64,000 nt of DNA from DATFVA01 sp963811905 (GTDB lineage: Bacteria; Bacteroidota; Ignavibacteria; Ignavibacteriales; Ignavibacteriaceae), in the NCBI GenBank assembly GCA_963811905.1, contig CAWETK010000006.1, positions 62,001 through 126,000 on the forward strand. The letters run 5' to 3'. Numbering within the stretch: position 1 is the first letter of the stretch; every line of letters starts with the position of its first letter. A program made the translations under genes and the position numbers. The notes under the pieces are model-generated. The model did not search any database, had not been told where the DNA came from, and saw only the letters and a list, made by a program, of their open reading frames with translations. Shown piece after piece: positions 7,090 to 16,526 of this stretch.

Positions 7090-8212
7090 ATATCTGAGAT
7101 ACTTCCTTTCCCCGAACAACCCGATACTTTTCTCCCTGCTGTTTGTAATTCTAATTGCGGTCATGGTTTATTTCCTTTCAAAGTATATCATTCTTCCGCT
7201 GAACAAAAAGCACAGGGATGAAAAACATGAGATTGAACTAAAGAGCAGCAGACTTATGGCATTATTTGCCGAGCTGGATCCTGATCCAATAATAAGGGTA
7301 GATGCAGGAGGACAAATACTCCTGAGCAATCTTGCGGCAAAGGAATTGTTTACGATTATTCCAACCTCGGGAACTATTGCGGAGGTACTCCCCTTCCTCA
7401 CTCAGACTGAAATAACGAAGGGGATTGAGTCGGACATGAAGTTCTCAAACACCATTCAGATATATAATAACCATTATACAGTTCTGTTTGTCGGTAATTC
7501 GAACCTCAGAATAGGACAGATCTACTTCCGCGACATAACTAAAAGAAAAATTCTTGAGGATCGTTTGAAAAAGTTAGGGCATTACCTGCAGGAACAGATT
7601 GAAGAGGAAAGAAACAGAATAGCTTCTGAACTGCATGATAGTATAGGGCAGGGACTGCTGTTAACCAAATTAAAGATACAGAAGATAGGGGAAAAGCTGA
7701 AACTGGCATCTGATAATGAAATTTCGGATCTTGATAAAATACTTCAGGATACGATCAGAGAACTTAAAGTCATTATTTATAATCTTAAACCAAAAATACT
7801 TGATGAACTGGGACTCGGCCCGGCAGTAACCTCCCTGGTCCACCTTGTCTCTGAACAGAGCGGCATAAAAGGGTCTCTGAATATTCATAACCTGAACGGC
7901 AGGCTTGATAAAAGACTTGAGCTATTTACTTTCAGACTTGCCCAGGAAACCCTGAATAATATAATAAAGCATTCAGGGGCTAACGAATTCAGTGTTATTC
8001 TGCAGGAAAATAAAAATAACCTCCGGCTGATAGTGTCAGATAATGGAAAAGGGTTTGATCTGAAAGAAACCGGCAATGGATACGGGTTAAACGGATTCGG
8101 ACTTTTTAATATGAAAGAAAGGGTTGAAAGTTTTGGAGGTGAACTAAAAATAGATTCAACTGCGGGAGAAGGTACTGTGATAATGGCAATAATTCCGGTA
8201 AAGGGAGATTAA
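7070..8212 (+). CDS. Membrane sensor histidine kinase, NarX/DegS type
   Basis: Sensor of a two-component pair with the regulator that follows directly. One transmembrane helix near residues 18-42, a PAS-like domain about 60-160, then a HisKA_3 dimerisation region EEERNRIASELHDSIGQ with phospho-acceptor His189. The HATPase_c domain shows the N box (ETLNNIIKHSGA), the G1 box DNGKGFD and the late GFGLFNMKERVESFGG stretch. Length 380 aa is typical. The signal is unknown; the PAS domain suggests a small ligand or redox cue. The stop codon is followed immediately by the ATG of the regulator. Confidence 0.92.
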   Translation: MKEELHEYLRYFLSPNNPILFSLLFVILIAVMVYFLSKYIILPLNKKHRDEKHEIELKSSRLMALFAELDPDPIIRVDAGGQILLSNLAAKELFTIIPTSGTIAEVLPFLTQTEITKGIESDMKFSNTIQIYNNHYTVLFVGNSNLRIGQIYFRDITKRKILEDRLKKLGHYLQEQIEEERNRIASELHDSIGQGLLLTKLKIQKIGEKLKLASDNEISDLDKILQDTIRELKVIIYNLKPKILDELGLGPAVTSLVHLVSEQSGIKGSLNIHNLNGRLDKRLELFTFRLAQETLNNIIKHSGANEFSVILQENKNNLRLIVSDNGKGFDLKETGNGYGLNGFGLFNMKERVESFGGELKIDSTAGEGTVIMAIIPVKGD

Positions 8213-8902
8213 ATGAACGATAAGAAAATTACTATCCTTATTGCTGATGACCATACTCTGTTCAGGAGCGGTGTTATCAGTCTTATAGAAGAAGAAGCAG
8301 ATATAAAAATTATCGGGGAAGCTTCAGACGGAAAAGAACTGCTTAAGCTGTATGAAGATCTTAACCCGGACCTGCTTCTTATAGATATTTCAATGCCCGG
8401 AAAAACCGGGCTGGAGGCAGCAAAACAAATCCGGACAAAAGATTCAAAGACTAAAATTTTGTTTCTTTCAATGCACGAAGGTATTGATTATATCTATCAT
8501 GCAATAAAATCAGGCGGTAACGGTCTTATAAATAAAAACATTCTGAGGGGTGAACTGCTCACTGCCATAAAAAGCGTTGCAAATGGGGAGGATTATTTCG
8601 GAACCAGGTATACTGAAAATGATATAAAGGAAATCGTTCAAAAGTATGAAAGTTTTACAGAGCCTCCTGTCTTTATTCAGACTTCCAGTCTTTCGGAAAA
8701 AGAAAAAGAAATTCTTATTTTGATAAGTGAAGGATTAACAAGCAGCGAAATAGCTGAAAGATTGTTTATTGGGAAAAGAACTGTTGACAGTCACCGGGTA
8801 AGTATTATGAATAAGATGAACCTCAATTCACTTCCCGAGCTTATTAAATATTCAATTGACTTCTCCACTGCGGTAGGTGCGAGATTAAGAAATACTGAAT
8901 AA
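8213..8902 (+). CDS. NarL/FixJ-family response regulator
   Basis: DNA-binding regulator paired with the kinase at 7070. The receiver domain (about residues 1-125) has the acidic pair DD at 12-13 and phospho-acceptor Asp58 in LLIDISMP. The LuxR-type helix-turn-helix (about 160-222) reads LSEKEKEILILISEGLTSSE with the recognition helix around GKRTVDSHRVSIMNKM. Length 229 aa is normal. It directly abuts the kinase. Targets are unknown, but the repeated box upstream of the operon and of the two candidate RNAs is a plausible binding site. Confidence 0.93.
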   Translation: MNDKKITILIADDHTLFRSGVISLIEEEADIKIIGEASDGKELLKLYEDLNPDLLLIDISMPGKTGLEAAKQIRTKDSKTKILFLSMHEGIDYIYHAIKSGGNGLINKNILRGELLTAIKSVANGEDYFGTRYTENDIKEIVQKYESFTEPPVFIQTSSLSEKEKEILILISEGLTSSEIAERLFIGKRTVDSHRVSIMNKMNLNSLPELIKYSIDFSTAVGARLRNTE

Positions 8903-8952
8903 TCTGAAAATCTATTTTTTTTAATTAACTTATATAATATTCAGGAAAATAT

Positions 8953-9340
8953 ATGGCTGAAAATCAATCATTGGGAGAGATCATAACCAGGGATACGGCT
9001 GACCTGGAGTTTGGTCAGGCGGGTATTTCGGTATCAATTTCCACAAGCGTACTGGAGGGTATATCTGGGATGACCTCAAATCTTCTGATGTTTAATATCA
9101 TCGGGGAGAAACTAATAATTCTTGGAGATAAAAGAAAAATCCTTTACCCGGAAGGGATTCCAGGTACCTTCAGAGAGTATATTCAAGGTTTATTCGAGAA
9201 CAAAAGTGCTTGAACTGATTCAATCCGGCGGGACTGATAATAATTTTGTAGAATTCCGTGGTGATACTCTGACTATTACGAATGGCGATTCAACTCTGGA
9301 ATTCGGATCCTTATGTCCTCCCTTCTGTGATCAAGCATGA
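8953..9340 (+). pseudogene. Hypothetical protein interrupted by a +1 frameshift
   Basis: Two overlapping frames together read as one protein of about 129 aa. The first runs from ATG 8953 to a stop at 9213 and the second carries the rest to 9340. Removing one G from the GG at 9187-9188 joins them as FREYIQ-VYSRTKVLELIQ. The joined product has no signal peptide and no domain I recognise; it contains beta-rich stretches (NLLMFNIIGEKLIILGDK; FVEFRGDTLTITNG). The joined stop overlaps the next gene in ATGA, which supports the second frame being the real C-terminus. It may be intact with a sequencing error rather than a true pseudogene. Confidence 0.55.
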
Positions 9341-9909
9341 TAATTGCCAAAATTATTTTTTTTATAAATCTTATTGCATGGCTCATTCCGCCTTTTAGGC
9401 AGAAGGGATGCAGATATTTTTTGTTTTTCCTGCTGCTTGCCGTGAGCGATCCTGGCTGGTTGATCTTAAATTACATTCAGCACAATGATTCCTCATTCTA
9501 TTATCTGATAATCAGTACACTAATCCTTGCTGCAGTGTTAAATAAAAATCAGCTTCTGCTATTATTGATCCCTTTGTCTTTTATAAAAGTTTTCCTGAAT
9601 AACCCTGAGATAAGAATTTTCACAATAATTATCCATTTCATACTTCTTCTTTATTTCCTGAGGGAATTCCTTTTAATAATCTCACGGGAAAGCAGGATAG
9701 TTTTATTTAACCTGATACTTTTATTATACGAGGTTTCGGTTCTGTTTAAGTTCAGCGCTTCTTATTTTATCAATGCAGGTTATTTATTTTTCTATACAAC
9801 AACTGCGTTCGAGATTCTGATAGCTGTTTTCTTTTCATTTGTTAACGAGAAAAACAGTCCTGTTTTTAAACTGCAGATGGAACCGGATCAGGGCGGCAAG
9901 TTTTTATAA
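9337..9909 (+). CDS. Hypothetical multi-pass membrane protein
   Basis: Protein of 190 aa made mostly of hydrophobic stretches, with about five or six predicted transmembrane helices and short charged loops. No family motif is recognised. Its ATG overlaps the stop of the preceding frame-shifted gene (ATGA), so the two are probably one operon and may work together. Downstream, the decarboxylase gene starts 30 bases after its stop. Function not assignable. Confidence 0.65.
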   Translation: MIIAKIIFFINLIAWLIPPFRQKGCRYFLFFLLLAVSDPGWLILNYIQHNDSSFYYLIISTLILAAVLNKNQLLLLLIPLSFIKVFLNNPEIRIFTIIIHFILLLYFLREFLLIISRESRIVLFNLILLLYEVSVLFKFSASYFINAGYLFFYTTTAFEILIAVFFSFVNEKNSPVFKLQMEPDQGGKFL

Positions 9910-9939
9910 TTTATAACGACAGAAAGTTCAGGTTGAGTT

Positions 9940-11379
9940 ATGAAAATAACGGAATTCAGAGAGACAGGACACAAACTTGTTGACCTCCTTTCAGATTACC
10001 TTGATAAGATTGAGGAGAATCCACTCCTGAAAGACACCAATCCGAAAGTAATCGAAAAATTGTTTGATGAACCTGTTCCCCGGGAAGGAGAGTCTTCGGA
10101 AGAAATAATAAAAGAACTTGAAGAAAAATTATTTCCTTATACAACCAATGTTAATCACCCCGGATATTTTGGTTTGATTACTCCTACCCCCTTACCCATG
10201 GGAATCCTCGGTGACTTTATTGCCTCAACTCTTAATCAGAACCTGGGAGCTTATTCAATCGGCCCCTCTGCAGTGGAGATGGAAAAGAGAACAGTGAGGT
10301 GGCTGTGTGACCTTGCAGGACTGCCTTCAACCGCAGGCGGAAACCTTACCAGCGGCGGAATGATGGCTAACTTCATAGGAATGAAACTTGCAAGAGACTG
10401 GTCTTCGGGAAACAGAGCCCAGCACCAGGGAGCTATTTTCGATCACGTAGTTTATGTATCTGAAGAAAGGCATGTTTCGATAGATAAAGCTGTTGATGCC
10501 GTTGGACTCGGACGAAATTCACTCAAAGTAATTCCCACCGACGAGGAATTCAGAATAAATCTCGATGCACTGGAAAAAGAAATAAAACAGGATAAGAAAA
10601 ATAATCTTATTCCTGCCTGTATAATCGGGCTGGCTGGAACAACTAATACCGGTTCGGTGGACCCTCTTCCCGCGCTGAGAGAAATTGCAGACCGGTACAA
10701 TGCCTGGTTCCACGTAGATGCAGCTTACGGCGGAGGTGTACTATTATCTGAAAAAAGGACCGGATTGTTAAAGGGAATAGAAACTGCCGACTCCATAACC
10801 ATTGATCCTCATAAATGGTTCTATGCTCCGCTTGATGCAGGAAGCATCCTTGTAAAAGATAAACGGCAGTTAACCCTGTCGTTCGGGATCCAGCCAAGTT
10901 ATCTGAAAGATAATATTGATAATGACAGGTTTCAGTATTTTGTTCATAGTTTTGAACAGAGCCGCCGGTTCAGGAGCCTGAAGGTGTGGATGAGCTTCAA
11001 AAGATACGGCAGCAGGCAGATCGGCCGCTGGATTGATTCAAATATTGACCAGGCGGAACATCTTTATAAACTTTGTAAAGAGGACAGAATACTGCGCCCT
11101 GCCGTCAATCCACTAATGTCTGCAATTTGTTTAAGATTTGATTCAGAAAAACTCTCTCGTTCTGAGGTGGATTTGCTGCATAATGAGATAGCACGTAAAG
11201 CAGAGTTATCCGGAAAATTCTGGATTTCCACAACGGAGTTAAAGGGCAGGATATTTTTCAGAATAAACCCCGTAAATTTCCGTACACGGTTAAAACATAT
11301 TGAAGAGCTTTACAATTTCCTCAAGAGAGAATGCCTGGAAATGGAAGCTAAGCTCGTGAAACTTTCGGCAGGAAATTAG
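9940..11379 (+). CDS. Pyridoxal-phosphate-dependent group II amino acid decarboxylase
   Basis: Cytoplasmic enzyme of the aromatic-L-amino-acid/glutamate decarboxylase fold that releases CO2 from an amino acid to give an amine. The cofactor lysine is Lys292 in DPHKWF. The Asp that pairs with the pyridine ring is Asp260 in HVDAAYGG. TSGGMMANF near residue 138 fits the phosphate-binding region. Length 479 aa matches aromatic amino acid and tyrosine/tryptophan decarboxylases. The exact substrate cannot be set from these motifs. The start ATG follows a weak Shine-Dalgarno sequence (GGTTGAGTT). Confidence 0.92.
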   Translation: MKITEFRETGHKLVDLLSDYLDKIEENPLLKDTNPKVIEKLFDEPVPREGESSEEIIKELEEKLFPYTTNVNHPGYFGLITPTPLPMGILGDFIASTLNQNLGAYSIGPSAVEMEKRTVRWLCDLAGLPSTAGGNLTSGGMMANFIGMKLARDWSSGNRAQHQGAIFDHVVYVSEERHVSIDKAVDAVGLGRNSLKVIPTDEEFRINLDALEKEIKQDKKNNLIPACIIGLAGTTNTGSVDPLPALREIADRYNAWFHVDAAYGGGVLLSEKRTGLLKGIETADSITIDPHKWFYAPLDAGSILVKDKRQLTLSFGIQPSYLKDNIDNDRFQYFVHSFEQSRRFRSLKVWMSFKRYGSRQIGRWIDSNIDQAEHLYKLCKEDRILRPAVNPLMSAICLRFDSEKLSRSEVDLLHNEIARKAELSGKFWISTTELKGRIFFRINPVNFRTRLKHIEELYNFLKRECLEMEAKLVKLSAGN

Positions 11380-11448
11380 TACCGGTATCATATTTCATTT
11401 GGCCGGAAAACTTTATTTTATATCTTTAGAAATGAATTTGTTTTCCCT

Positions 11449-12039
11449 ATGAAAAAATTTGTACTGACATTTTTAATAATCTCATCTTTCCCCCTTATTG
11501 CGGGAACACTCCCAGCTGACAAAGCACGCGGTTTGTTCCTTGTTTTCGGTGTAGGTCCCAGGTTTCCTATCAGCTCATTTTCTAATCAGTCCTCCTTCGG
11601 CTATGGTTTTGAAGCGGAACTAGACTATACTGATAATGAGTACCTCCCGTTTTTTCTTTTTGCAAAGCTGGGCTTTCAGCAGTTCCCCGGATCACAGACG
11701 TTTTACCAGTCATCCGATTATTCTAACTATTCCATTAATTCTTTCCCTCTCACGGTGGGAATAAGATATTTCTTTTCCCCTCTGCTTGAAAAAGTAGTTT
11801 TATTTATGCCGATAGTAGAAGTTTCAGCGGCGTACAACTTTACACAGGTGCTGCATCAGTTTAAATCCGGTACCGGCAGAAGTAACTTTGTAGAAAATAA
11901 TTCAAAACTTGGATTGAGCGGCGGAGTGGGAATTTCTATGTTCCTGCTGGAAGTTATGGCTACTTATAATTATTTTCAGTCCACACAATATGTGGGAATC
12001 GACCTCAAAGTAAGACTCCCTCTTTATATAGCTTATTAG
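11449..12039 (+). CDS. Hypothetical outer-membrane beta-barrel-like protein
   Basis: Protein of 196 aa with a clear signal peptide (about residues 1-19, ending LIAG). The rest alternates short aromatic beta strands (GYGFEAELDYT, FFLFAKLGFQQF, FPLTVGIRYFF, VMATYNYFQS), the pattern of a small outer-membrane barrel. No named family is recognised. The crotonase gene begins 9 bases after its stop with an AGGAGAAAAAA site between, so the two are probably cotranscribed though functionally unlike. Confidence 0.65.
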   Translation: MKKFVLTFLIISSFPLIAGTLPADKARGLFLVFGVGPRFPISSFSNQSSFGYGFEAELDYTDNEYLPFFLFAKLGFQQFPGSQTFYQSSDYSNYSINSFPLTVGIRYFFSPLLEKVVLFMPIVEVSAAYNFTQVLHQFKSGTGRSNFVENNSKLGLSGGVGISMFLLEVMATYNYFQSTQYVGIDLKVRLPLYIAY

Positions 12040-12048
12040 GAGAAAAAA

Positions 12049-12831
12049 ATGTCTTATCAGAATTTATTAATTGAAACCAAAGGTTCTTTAATAATCGTTA
12101 AAATTAACAGACCGGATAAACTAAATGCATTAAATGACCTCACAATAGACGAACTGAATGATGCATTCAGCAGCATTAAAAATGATGAGTCTATAAAAGC
12201 CGTCATCATTACAGGAAGCGGTGAAAAGGCTTTTGTGGCCGGAGCAGATATTTCCGAACTGCATAAGCTTGATATGATTTCAGCAAAGTCTTTTGCAGAA
12301 AAGGGACAATCGGTTTATAACCTGATAGAGGCTATGGATAAACCGGTAATTGCAGCTGTCAACGGGTTCGCCCTTGGCGGAGGATGTGAACTTGCTCTTG
12401 CATGTCATATAAGACTGGCATCGGAGAACGCCAGGTTTGGTCAGCCCGAAGTTAACCTCGGAGTTATTCCGGGGTACGGCGGTACACAGAGACTTGCCCG
12501 TTTGATCAATCCCGGAAGGGCAATGGAATATATCCTTACGGGAGATATGATAGATGCATCAGAAGCTTTCCGGATAGGTCTGGTTAATCATATTTATCCG
12601 CAGGCTGAATTACTCGCCAAAGCTGAGGAGATGGCAAACAAAATCATTTCAAAGGCCCGCCACGCTGTGAGGTTTGCGGTTAATGCTGTTTCTGCTACGA
12701 AAGAAATTTCACAGAGAGAAGGATTAAATTACGAAGCCAGTCTTTTTGCCTTATGCTGCGGTACTGAAGATTTTAAGGAAGGAACTTCTGCTTTTCTTGA
12801 AAAACGAAAGGCAGACTTTAAAGATCGATAA
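12049..12831 (+). CDS. Enoyl-CoA hydratase/isomerase family protein (crotonase)
   Basis: Enzyme of the crotonase fold, most likely adding water to short-chain 2-enoyl-CoA in fatty acid or amino acid breakdown. The CoA-binding oxyanion hole shows in AFVAGADISEL and GFALGGGCELAL. Both acidic residues used by enoyl-CoA hydratases are kept: the Glu of GGGCELA and the Glu of FGQPEVNLGVIPG. Length 260 aa is standard. A strong ribosome binding site (TTAGGAGAAAAAA) precedes the ATG. No other beta-oxidation gene is next to it, so the pathway is not fixed by context. Confidence 0.92.
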   Translation: MSYQNLLIETKGSLIIVKINRPDKLNALNDLTIDELNDAFSSIKNDESIKAVIITGSGEKAFVAGADISELHKLDMISAKSFAEKGQSVYNLIEAMDKPVIAAVNGFALGGGCELALACHIRLASENARFGQPEVNLGVIPGYGGTQRLARLINPGRAMEYILTGDMIDASEAFRIGLVNHIYPQAELLAKAEEMANKIISKARHAVRFAVNAVSATKEISQREGLNYEASLFALCCGTEDFKEGTSAFLEKRKADFKDR

Positions 12832-12855
12832 AACGGAATCCCGGTTTTTCTCCTG

Positions 12856-13854
12856 ATGAAAATTACTTTTACCAAAAGCACCGTAATCCAGGTATTATTA
12901 ATTGCTGTTGTTCTGCTTCTTGCCGTAAATATTGCACTGGAAAAGTTTTACCGCCCGAAACCTCCTGACAGGATAGAACTCTCTGCCGATGTAATCAACA
13001 AAAAGTTCCTTACCTCCATGAAGAATTATAGTATGGATTCACTATGGATCACCTCATCAAAAATTCCTGCCAGTAAGGATGACTCACTTAAATTCAGTTA
13101 TAATGTGGATGTTCCCTCTGATCTTCCTGTAAGCCTGCTCCTCCGTGAAGTACAGGATCAGTTCGATACAAATGATGTGAATATTCTTTCCACGGAATTT
13201 AAATCAAATAATTCTACGGAATTAAATATTTCATCCGGAGATAACCTTAAACTCAGGGCAGTACTGCGTTATAACACTGCAATAAACCGGAGCACTGATA
13301 CCATAGGATTTGTTTTAACAGGAATTGAAGACTTAAATAATGATAAACTTCAAAATCTTCTTTTAATTCCGGAGAATTTTGCAGGAGTTCTTGTCCCTTC
13401 TAAACGCTCACAGCAGCTTCTGAAAATCTTAAAAGAAAATCAGAAAGAAGCTGCGGTCCTTCTGAATGACGATATCACCGAACTGGAGTTCAAATTAAAT
13501 ACTGGTTATTCATCAAGGCGGATTAAAAATTCGATATTATCTATACTTGGAAAATTTAATGGTGCGGCTTTCTTTATGATAGATCAGAATTCTGACATTT
13601 ATAATTCTAATCACTATGATATGATAAGGAAAGAATTTTCAAAAAGAAATATAGTTTTAATCAGAATGAACAAATTTACTGAACCTGCTGTTTCCTCACC
13701 TGATGGAATACTGGCTGCTATAAGGTCGGATGTGAATAAGAACCAGCTTTTTATGATTTCTGCGGATAACTTTCTCGATATGCCTCCATTTCTTGCCTCA
13801 CTCAGAAAAACCGGCTACAAATTTATCAACCCCTCGGTCCTGATCAGGCACTGA
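12856..13854 (+). CDS. Hypothetical membrane-anchored protein, divergent NodB-like
   Basis: Protein of 332 aa with one N-terminal transmembrane helix (about residues 8-27), then an extracytoplasmic part. The C-terminal half (from about residue 175: FAGVLVPSKRSQQLLKILKE, AAFFMIDQNSDIY, GILAAIRSDV) resembles the divergent polysaccharide deacetylase (YibQ-like) group in layout, but the NodB Asp/His metal motifs are not evident. Enzyme activity is therefore doubtful. It starts 25 bases after the crotonase stop and ends right at the convergent M16 gene (13854/13855). Confidence 0.55.
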   Translation: MKITFTKSTVIQVLLIAVVLLLAVNIALEKFYRPKPPDRIELSADVINKKFLTSMKNYSMDSLWITSSKIPASKDDSLKFSYNVDVPSDLPVSLLLREVQDQFDTNDVNILSTEFKSNNSTELNISSGDNLKLRAVLRYNTAINRSTDTIGFVLTGIEDLNNDKLQNLLLIPENFAGVLVPSKRSQQLLKILKENQKEAAVLLNDDITELEFKLNTGYSSRRIKNSILSILGKFNGAAFFMIDQNSDIYNSNHYDMIRKEFSKRNIVLIRMNKFTEPAVSSPDGILAAIRSDVNKNQLFMISADNFLDMPPFLASLRKTGYKFINPSVLIRH

Positions 13855-15231
13855 TCATAAAGTCTGCAGAGTTGATCCTTTTTCGTCCAATTCTGTTATT
13901 TCACCCTGGTAGATATCTTTGAGCTGTCCCAATATCTTTTCTTTACTGCCGACAATTACAGTAGTTAATTTATCAGGGAAAAGATTATCTTCAGCAGCTT
14001 TAACTACCCTTTCCTGCGTTACTTTTTTGATCTCATCGATGTAAGTTTTAAAGTAATCGTCCGGCAATGAGTGGATAATCTGCCCGAGAACATTAGAGGC
14101 AATCTGTCTATATGATTCAAAACTTGACGGGAACTTCCTTATCAGTGAGGATTTTGCAAACTCAAGTTCTTTCTTTGTTATTCCATTTCTGATCTTTTTA
14201 ATCTCCTTGAAAATTTCACTGACAGCAGCTCCGGTATTTTCAGAAGAAACCGAGGTTGAGATAAATAAATAAGCAGAAGACTTTAAATAATTAAATCTTG
14301 AATATACGCCGTATGTAAAACCTTTATGTTCACGCAGATTAAGGTTTAGCCGGCTGGAAAACTGCCCTCCTAAAATAAGGTTCAGAATACTCCGTGCATA
14401 AAAATCATACTCATTTCTTCTGAAGGAAATCAGTCCCGTCCTTATTTCACTTTGCACACTATCCTTTTTATCAATGGTATATAAACCTGAATGTCTGCTG
14501 ACTGCATTCTCTATCACGGGTTTCTTTATTTGTGAACGGGTCCAGTTTCGAAAATAATTATTTAAGATGTTGCTTAATCTTTCAGTTTCATAATCCCCGA
14601 CTACTACAAGGAAGGAGTTTTCGGGAACTACAAAATGGGTATAGAAATCTTTTATTTCCTGCAGAGAAATCGAATCAATATCATCAATGTAACCGATGGT
14701 AGGATATGCATAAGGATTATTCTCAAAAAGTTTATACTCAAATACCTCATTGGCTATTTCATCTGCCTCATCGCTGGTCTGCAGTATTCTGGTTTTAATT
14801 TTCCTTTTTTCCCTGTTTAAGTCGGCTTCATATAAGTGAGAATCGGTAAGGATCGATGAAAATAATTCCAGTCCCCTTTCAAATTCATCCCTGAGAACCT
14901 GCAGTGAAAAATAAACAGAATCCTGATCACAGCTTATGCTGAAACTGGCTCCCAGAATCTCAAACTGGTCACTTAGCTGCAGCGAATCATATTCACCGGC
15001 TCCTTCATCAACTGCCATTGCCAGTAAATTTGTTAATCCCTTTTTACCTGCAGGATCATATTTGCTTCCTGCACCAGTTACCAGGCTCAGGCTCAGCAAC
15101 GGAAGAGTGCTCTTCTGAATAAAATAAACCTGCAGATTATTCTCCAGCTTAAACTTAATGACCTCGGGAAGGTTAAATTTAATTTTTCTTAACTGCGGCG
15201 GTTTTTTATTTCTAATTACATCTAAACTCAT
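13855..15231 (-). CDS. M16-family peptidase-like protein without the zinc motif
   Basis: Second member of an M16 (insulinase/pitrilysin) pair, 458 aa. The fold is recognisable from FKLENNLQVYFIQKSTLPLL at the N-terminus and the RLNLNLREHKGFTYGVYS stretch in the C-terminal half. Where an active peptidase has HxxEH, this protein has LLAMAVDEGAG, so the zinc site is missing. In known two-subunit M16 enzymes one partner lacks the zinc site and supplies substrate-binding residues, and that is the likely role here. It starts 2 bases after the stop of the active partner at 15234. Confidence 0.88.
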   Translation of the reverse strand: MSLDVIRNKKPPQLRKIKFNLPEVIKFKLENNLQVYFIQKSTLPLLSLSLVTGAGSKYDPAGKKGLTNLLAMAVDEGAGEYDSLQLSDQFEILGASFSISCDQDSVYFSLQVLRDEFERGLELFSSILTDSHLYEADLNREKRKIKTRILQTSDEADEIANEVFEYKLFENNPYAYPTIGYIDDIDSISLQEIKDFYTHFVVPENSFLVVVGDYETERLSNILNNYFRNWTRSQIKKPVIENAVSRHSGLYTIDKKDSVQSEIRTGLISFRRNEYDFYARSILNLILGGQFSSRLNLNLREHKGFTYGVYSRFNYLKSSAYLFISTSVSSENTGAAVSEIFKEIKKIRNGITKKELEFAKSSLIRKFPSSFESYRQIASNVLGQIIHSLPDDYFKTYIDEIKKVTQERVVKAAEDNLFPDKLTTVIVGSKEKILGQLKDIYQGEITELDEKGSTLQTL

Positions 15232-15233
15232 AA

Positions 15234-16493
15234 TTATTTTGGTTTAACCTTTAATTCGACATACGGTTTTGTAAAATATTCACTGGTAACGGACTTAATT
15301 TTACCTCCGGTAACCTTATTATAGCGGTTCAAATCATAATTGAATGAATTCGGCTCATCCAGGAAAAAGTTGTAATAATTAAGCTGGTTTGCCATTGCAT
15401 CAAGGTTCTGCAGCGAAAAAATAAATCCTGACCTTATATTATTTTTAGTTTTTTTCAATTCACGTTCAGTGATGCCGTCTTTCTCTATCATTTTAAGTTC
15501 TTTAAATATTTCATCCTTTATGGCATCAGACGACTTCCCTTTTTTAACAGTAGCTATAATCATAAAATGTCCTGCAAGCTTACCGGAATAATGATATGCA
15601 GAAACATCCTGAGCAAGCTCCTTTTCGAAGACTATATTTTTATATAATCTTGCGTTTTTAGACCCCGATAATATGTCGGCAAGGATATCAAGAGCGGCAT
15701 CGTCATTTCCGTAAGCTTTTTCTGAAGGCCATGCAAGGTAAATCCTTTCAAGCTGTACATTTTCCTCCCTTGTAATAATTTTTTCACTTTCAAGCATTGC
15801 GGATGACGAATTTATTTCAACGCGCCCTACAGAATCAGGAATTTCTGAAAAATATTTTTCAATATTTTCCTTCACAAATTTTTCATCAAAATTACCGGCT
15901 ACTGCAACACATGCATTGGAAGGAGAATAATATCTTTTAAAGAATGCAGATACTTCATCCAGGGTGAACCTGGAGATGTCATCGATAAGGCCGATAGTAG
16001 GCCAGCTATAGGGATGATCCTGGGGATAAAGATTGGATAGCAGAATTTCCCATGCTAACCCGTATGGCTGATTATCGTATCTCTCCAGTCTTTCATTGAT
16101 AACCACGCTTTTCTGGTTATCCAGTTTTTCCTGGGTAAGAGCCTGCAGGAAGAATCCCATTCTGTCCGACTCAAGCCAGAGAGCAAGTTCGAGGAAATTT
16201 GACGGGAGCTTTTCATAATAATTTGTTCTGTCAAAGTTAGTTGAACCGTTAAGGCTGCCCCCTGCTTCCTGAATGTATCTGAAATGCATTTCTTTCGGAA
16301 TGTTTTCCGAGCCCTGGAACATCATATGCTCAAACAGGTGCGCCATCCCGGTTGCCCCCTGTTTCTCATTTGCCGAACCCACCCTGTACCATAAATTAAC
16401 CGCAACAAGAGGCAGGTTATCATCTTTATGAAGAATTACTTGTAATCCGTTTTTAAGCTTGTACTTCTCATATTCAATATTTAATAAATCCAT
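15234..16493 (-). CDS. M16-family zinc peptidase (active subunit)
   Basis: Metallopeptidase of the processing-peptidase type, 419 aa. The inverted zinc motif HxxEH is present as HLFEH in MAHLFEHMMFQGSE near residue 50. A distal Glu in VVINERL fits the third ligand. With no signal peptide on either partner, a cytoplasmic or membrane-associated role in peptide degradation is likely. It is followed at 2 bases by its inactive partner. The signal peptidase gene lies 33 bases upstream on the same strand, so all three may form one transcription unit. Confidence 0.92.
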   Translation of the reverse strand: MDLLNIEYEKYKLKNGLQVILHKDDNLPLVAVNLWYRVGSANEKQGATGMAHLFEHMMFQGSENIPKEMHFRYIQEAGGSLNGSTNFDRTNYYEKLPSNFLELALWLESDRMGFFLQALTQEKLDNQKSVVINERLERYDNQPYGLAWEILLSNLYPQDHPYSWPTIGLIDDISRFTLDEVSAFFKRYYSPSNACVAVAGNFDEKFVKENIEKYFSEIPDSVGRVEINSSSAMLESEKIITREENVQLERIYLAWPSEKAYGNDDAALDILADILSGSKNARLYKNIVFEKELAQDVSAYHYSGKLAGHFMIIATVKKGKSSDAIKDEIFKELKMIEKDGITERELKKTKNNIRSGFIFSLQNLDAMANQLNYYNFFLDEPNSFNYDLNRYNKVTGGKIKSVTSEYFTKPYVELKVKPK

Positions 16494-16526
16494 TATTTAA
16501 TGCAGCTTATCCTTCCGGTTGTTATA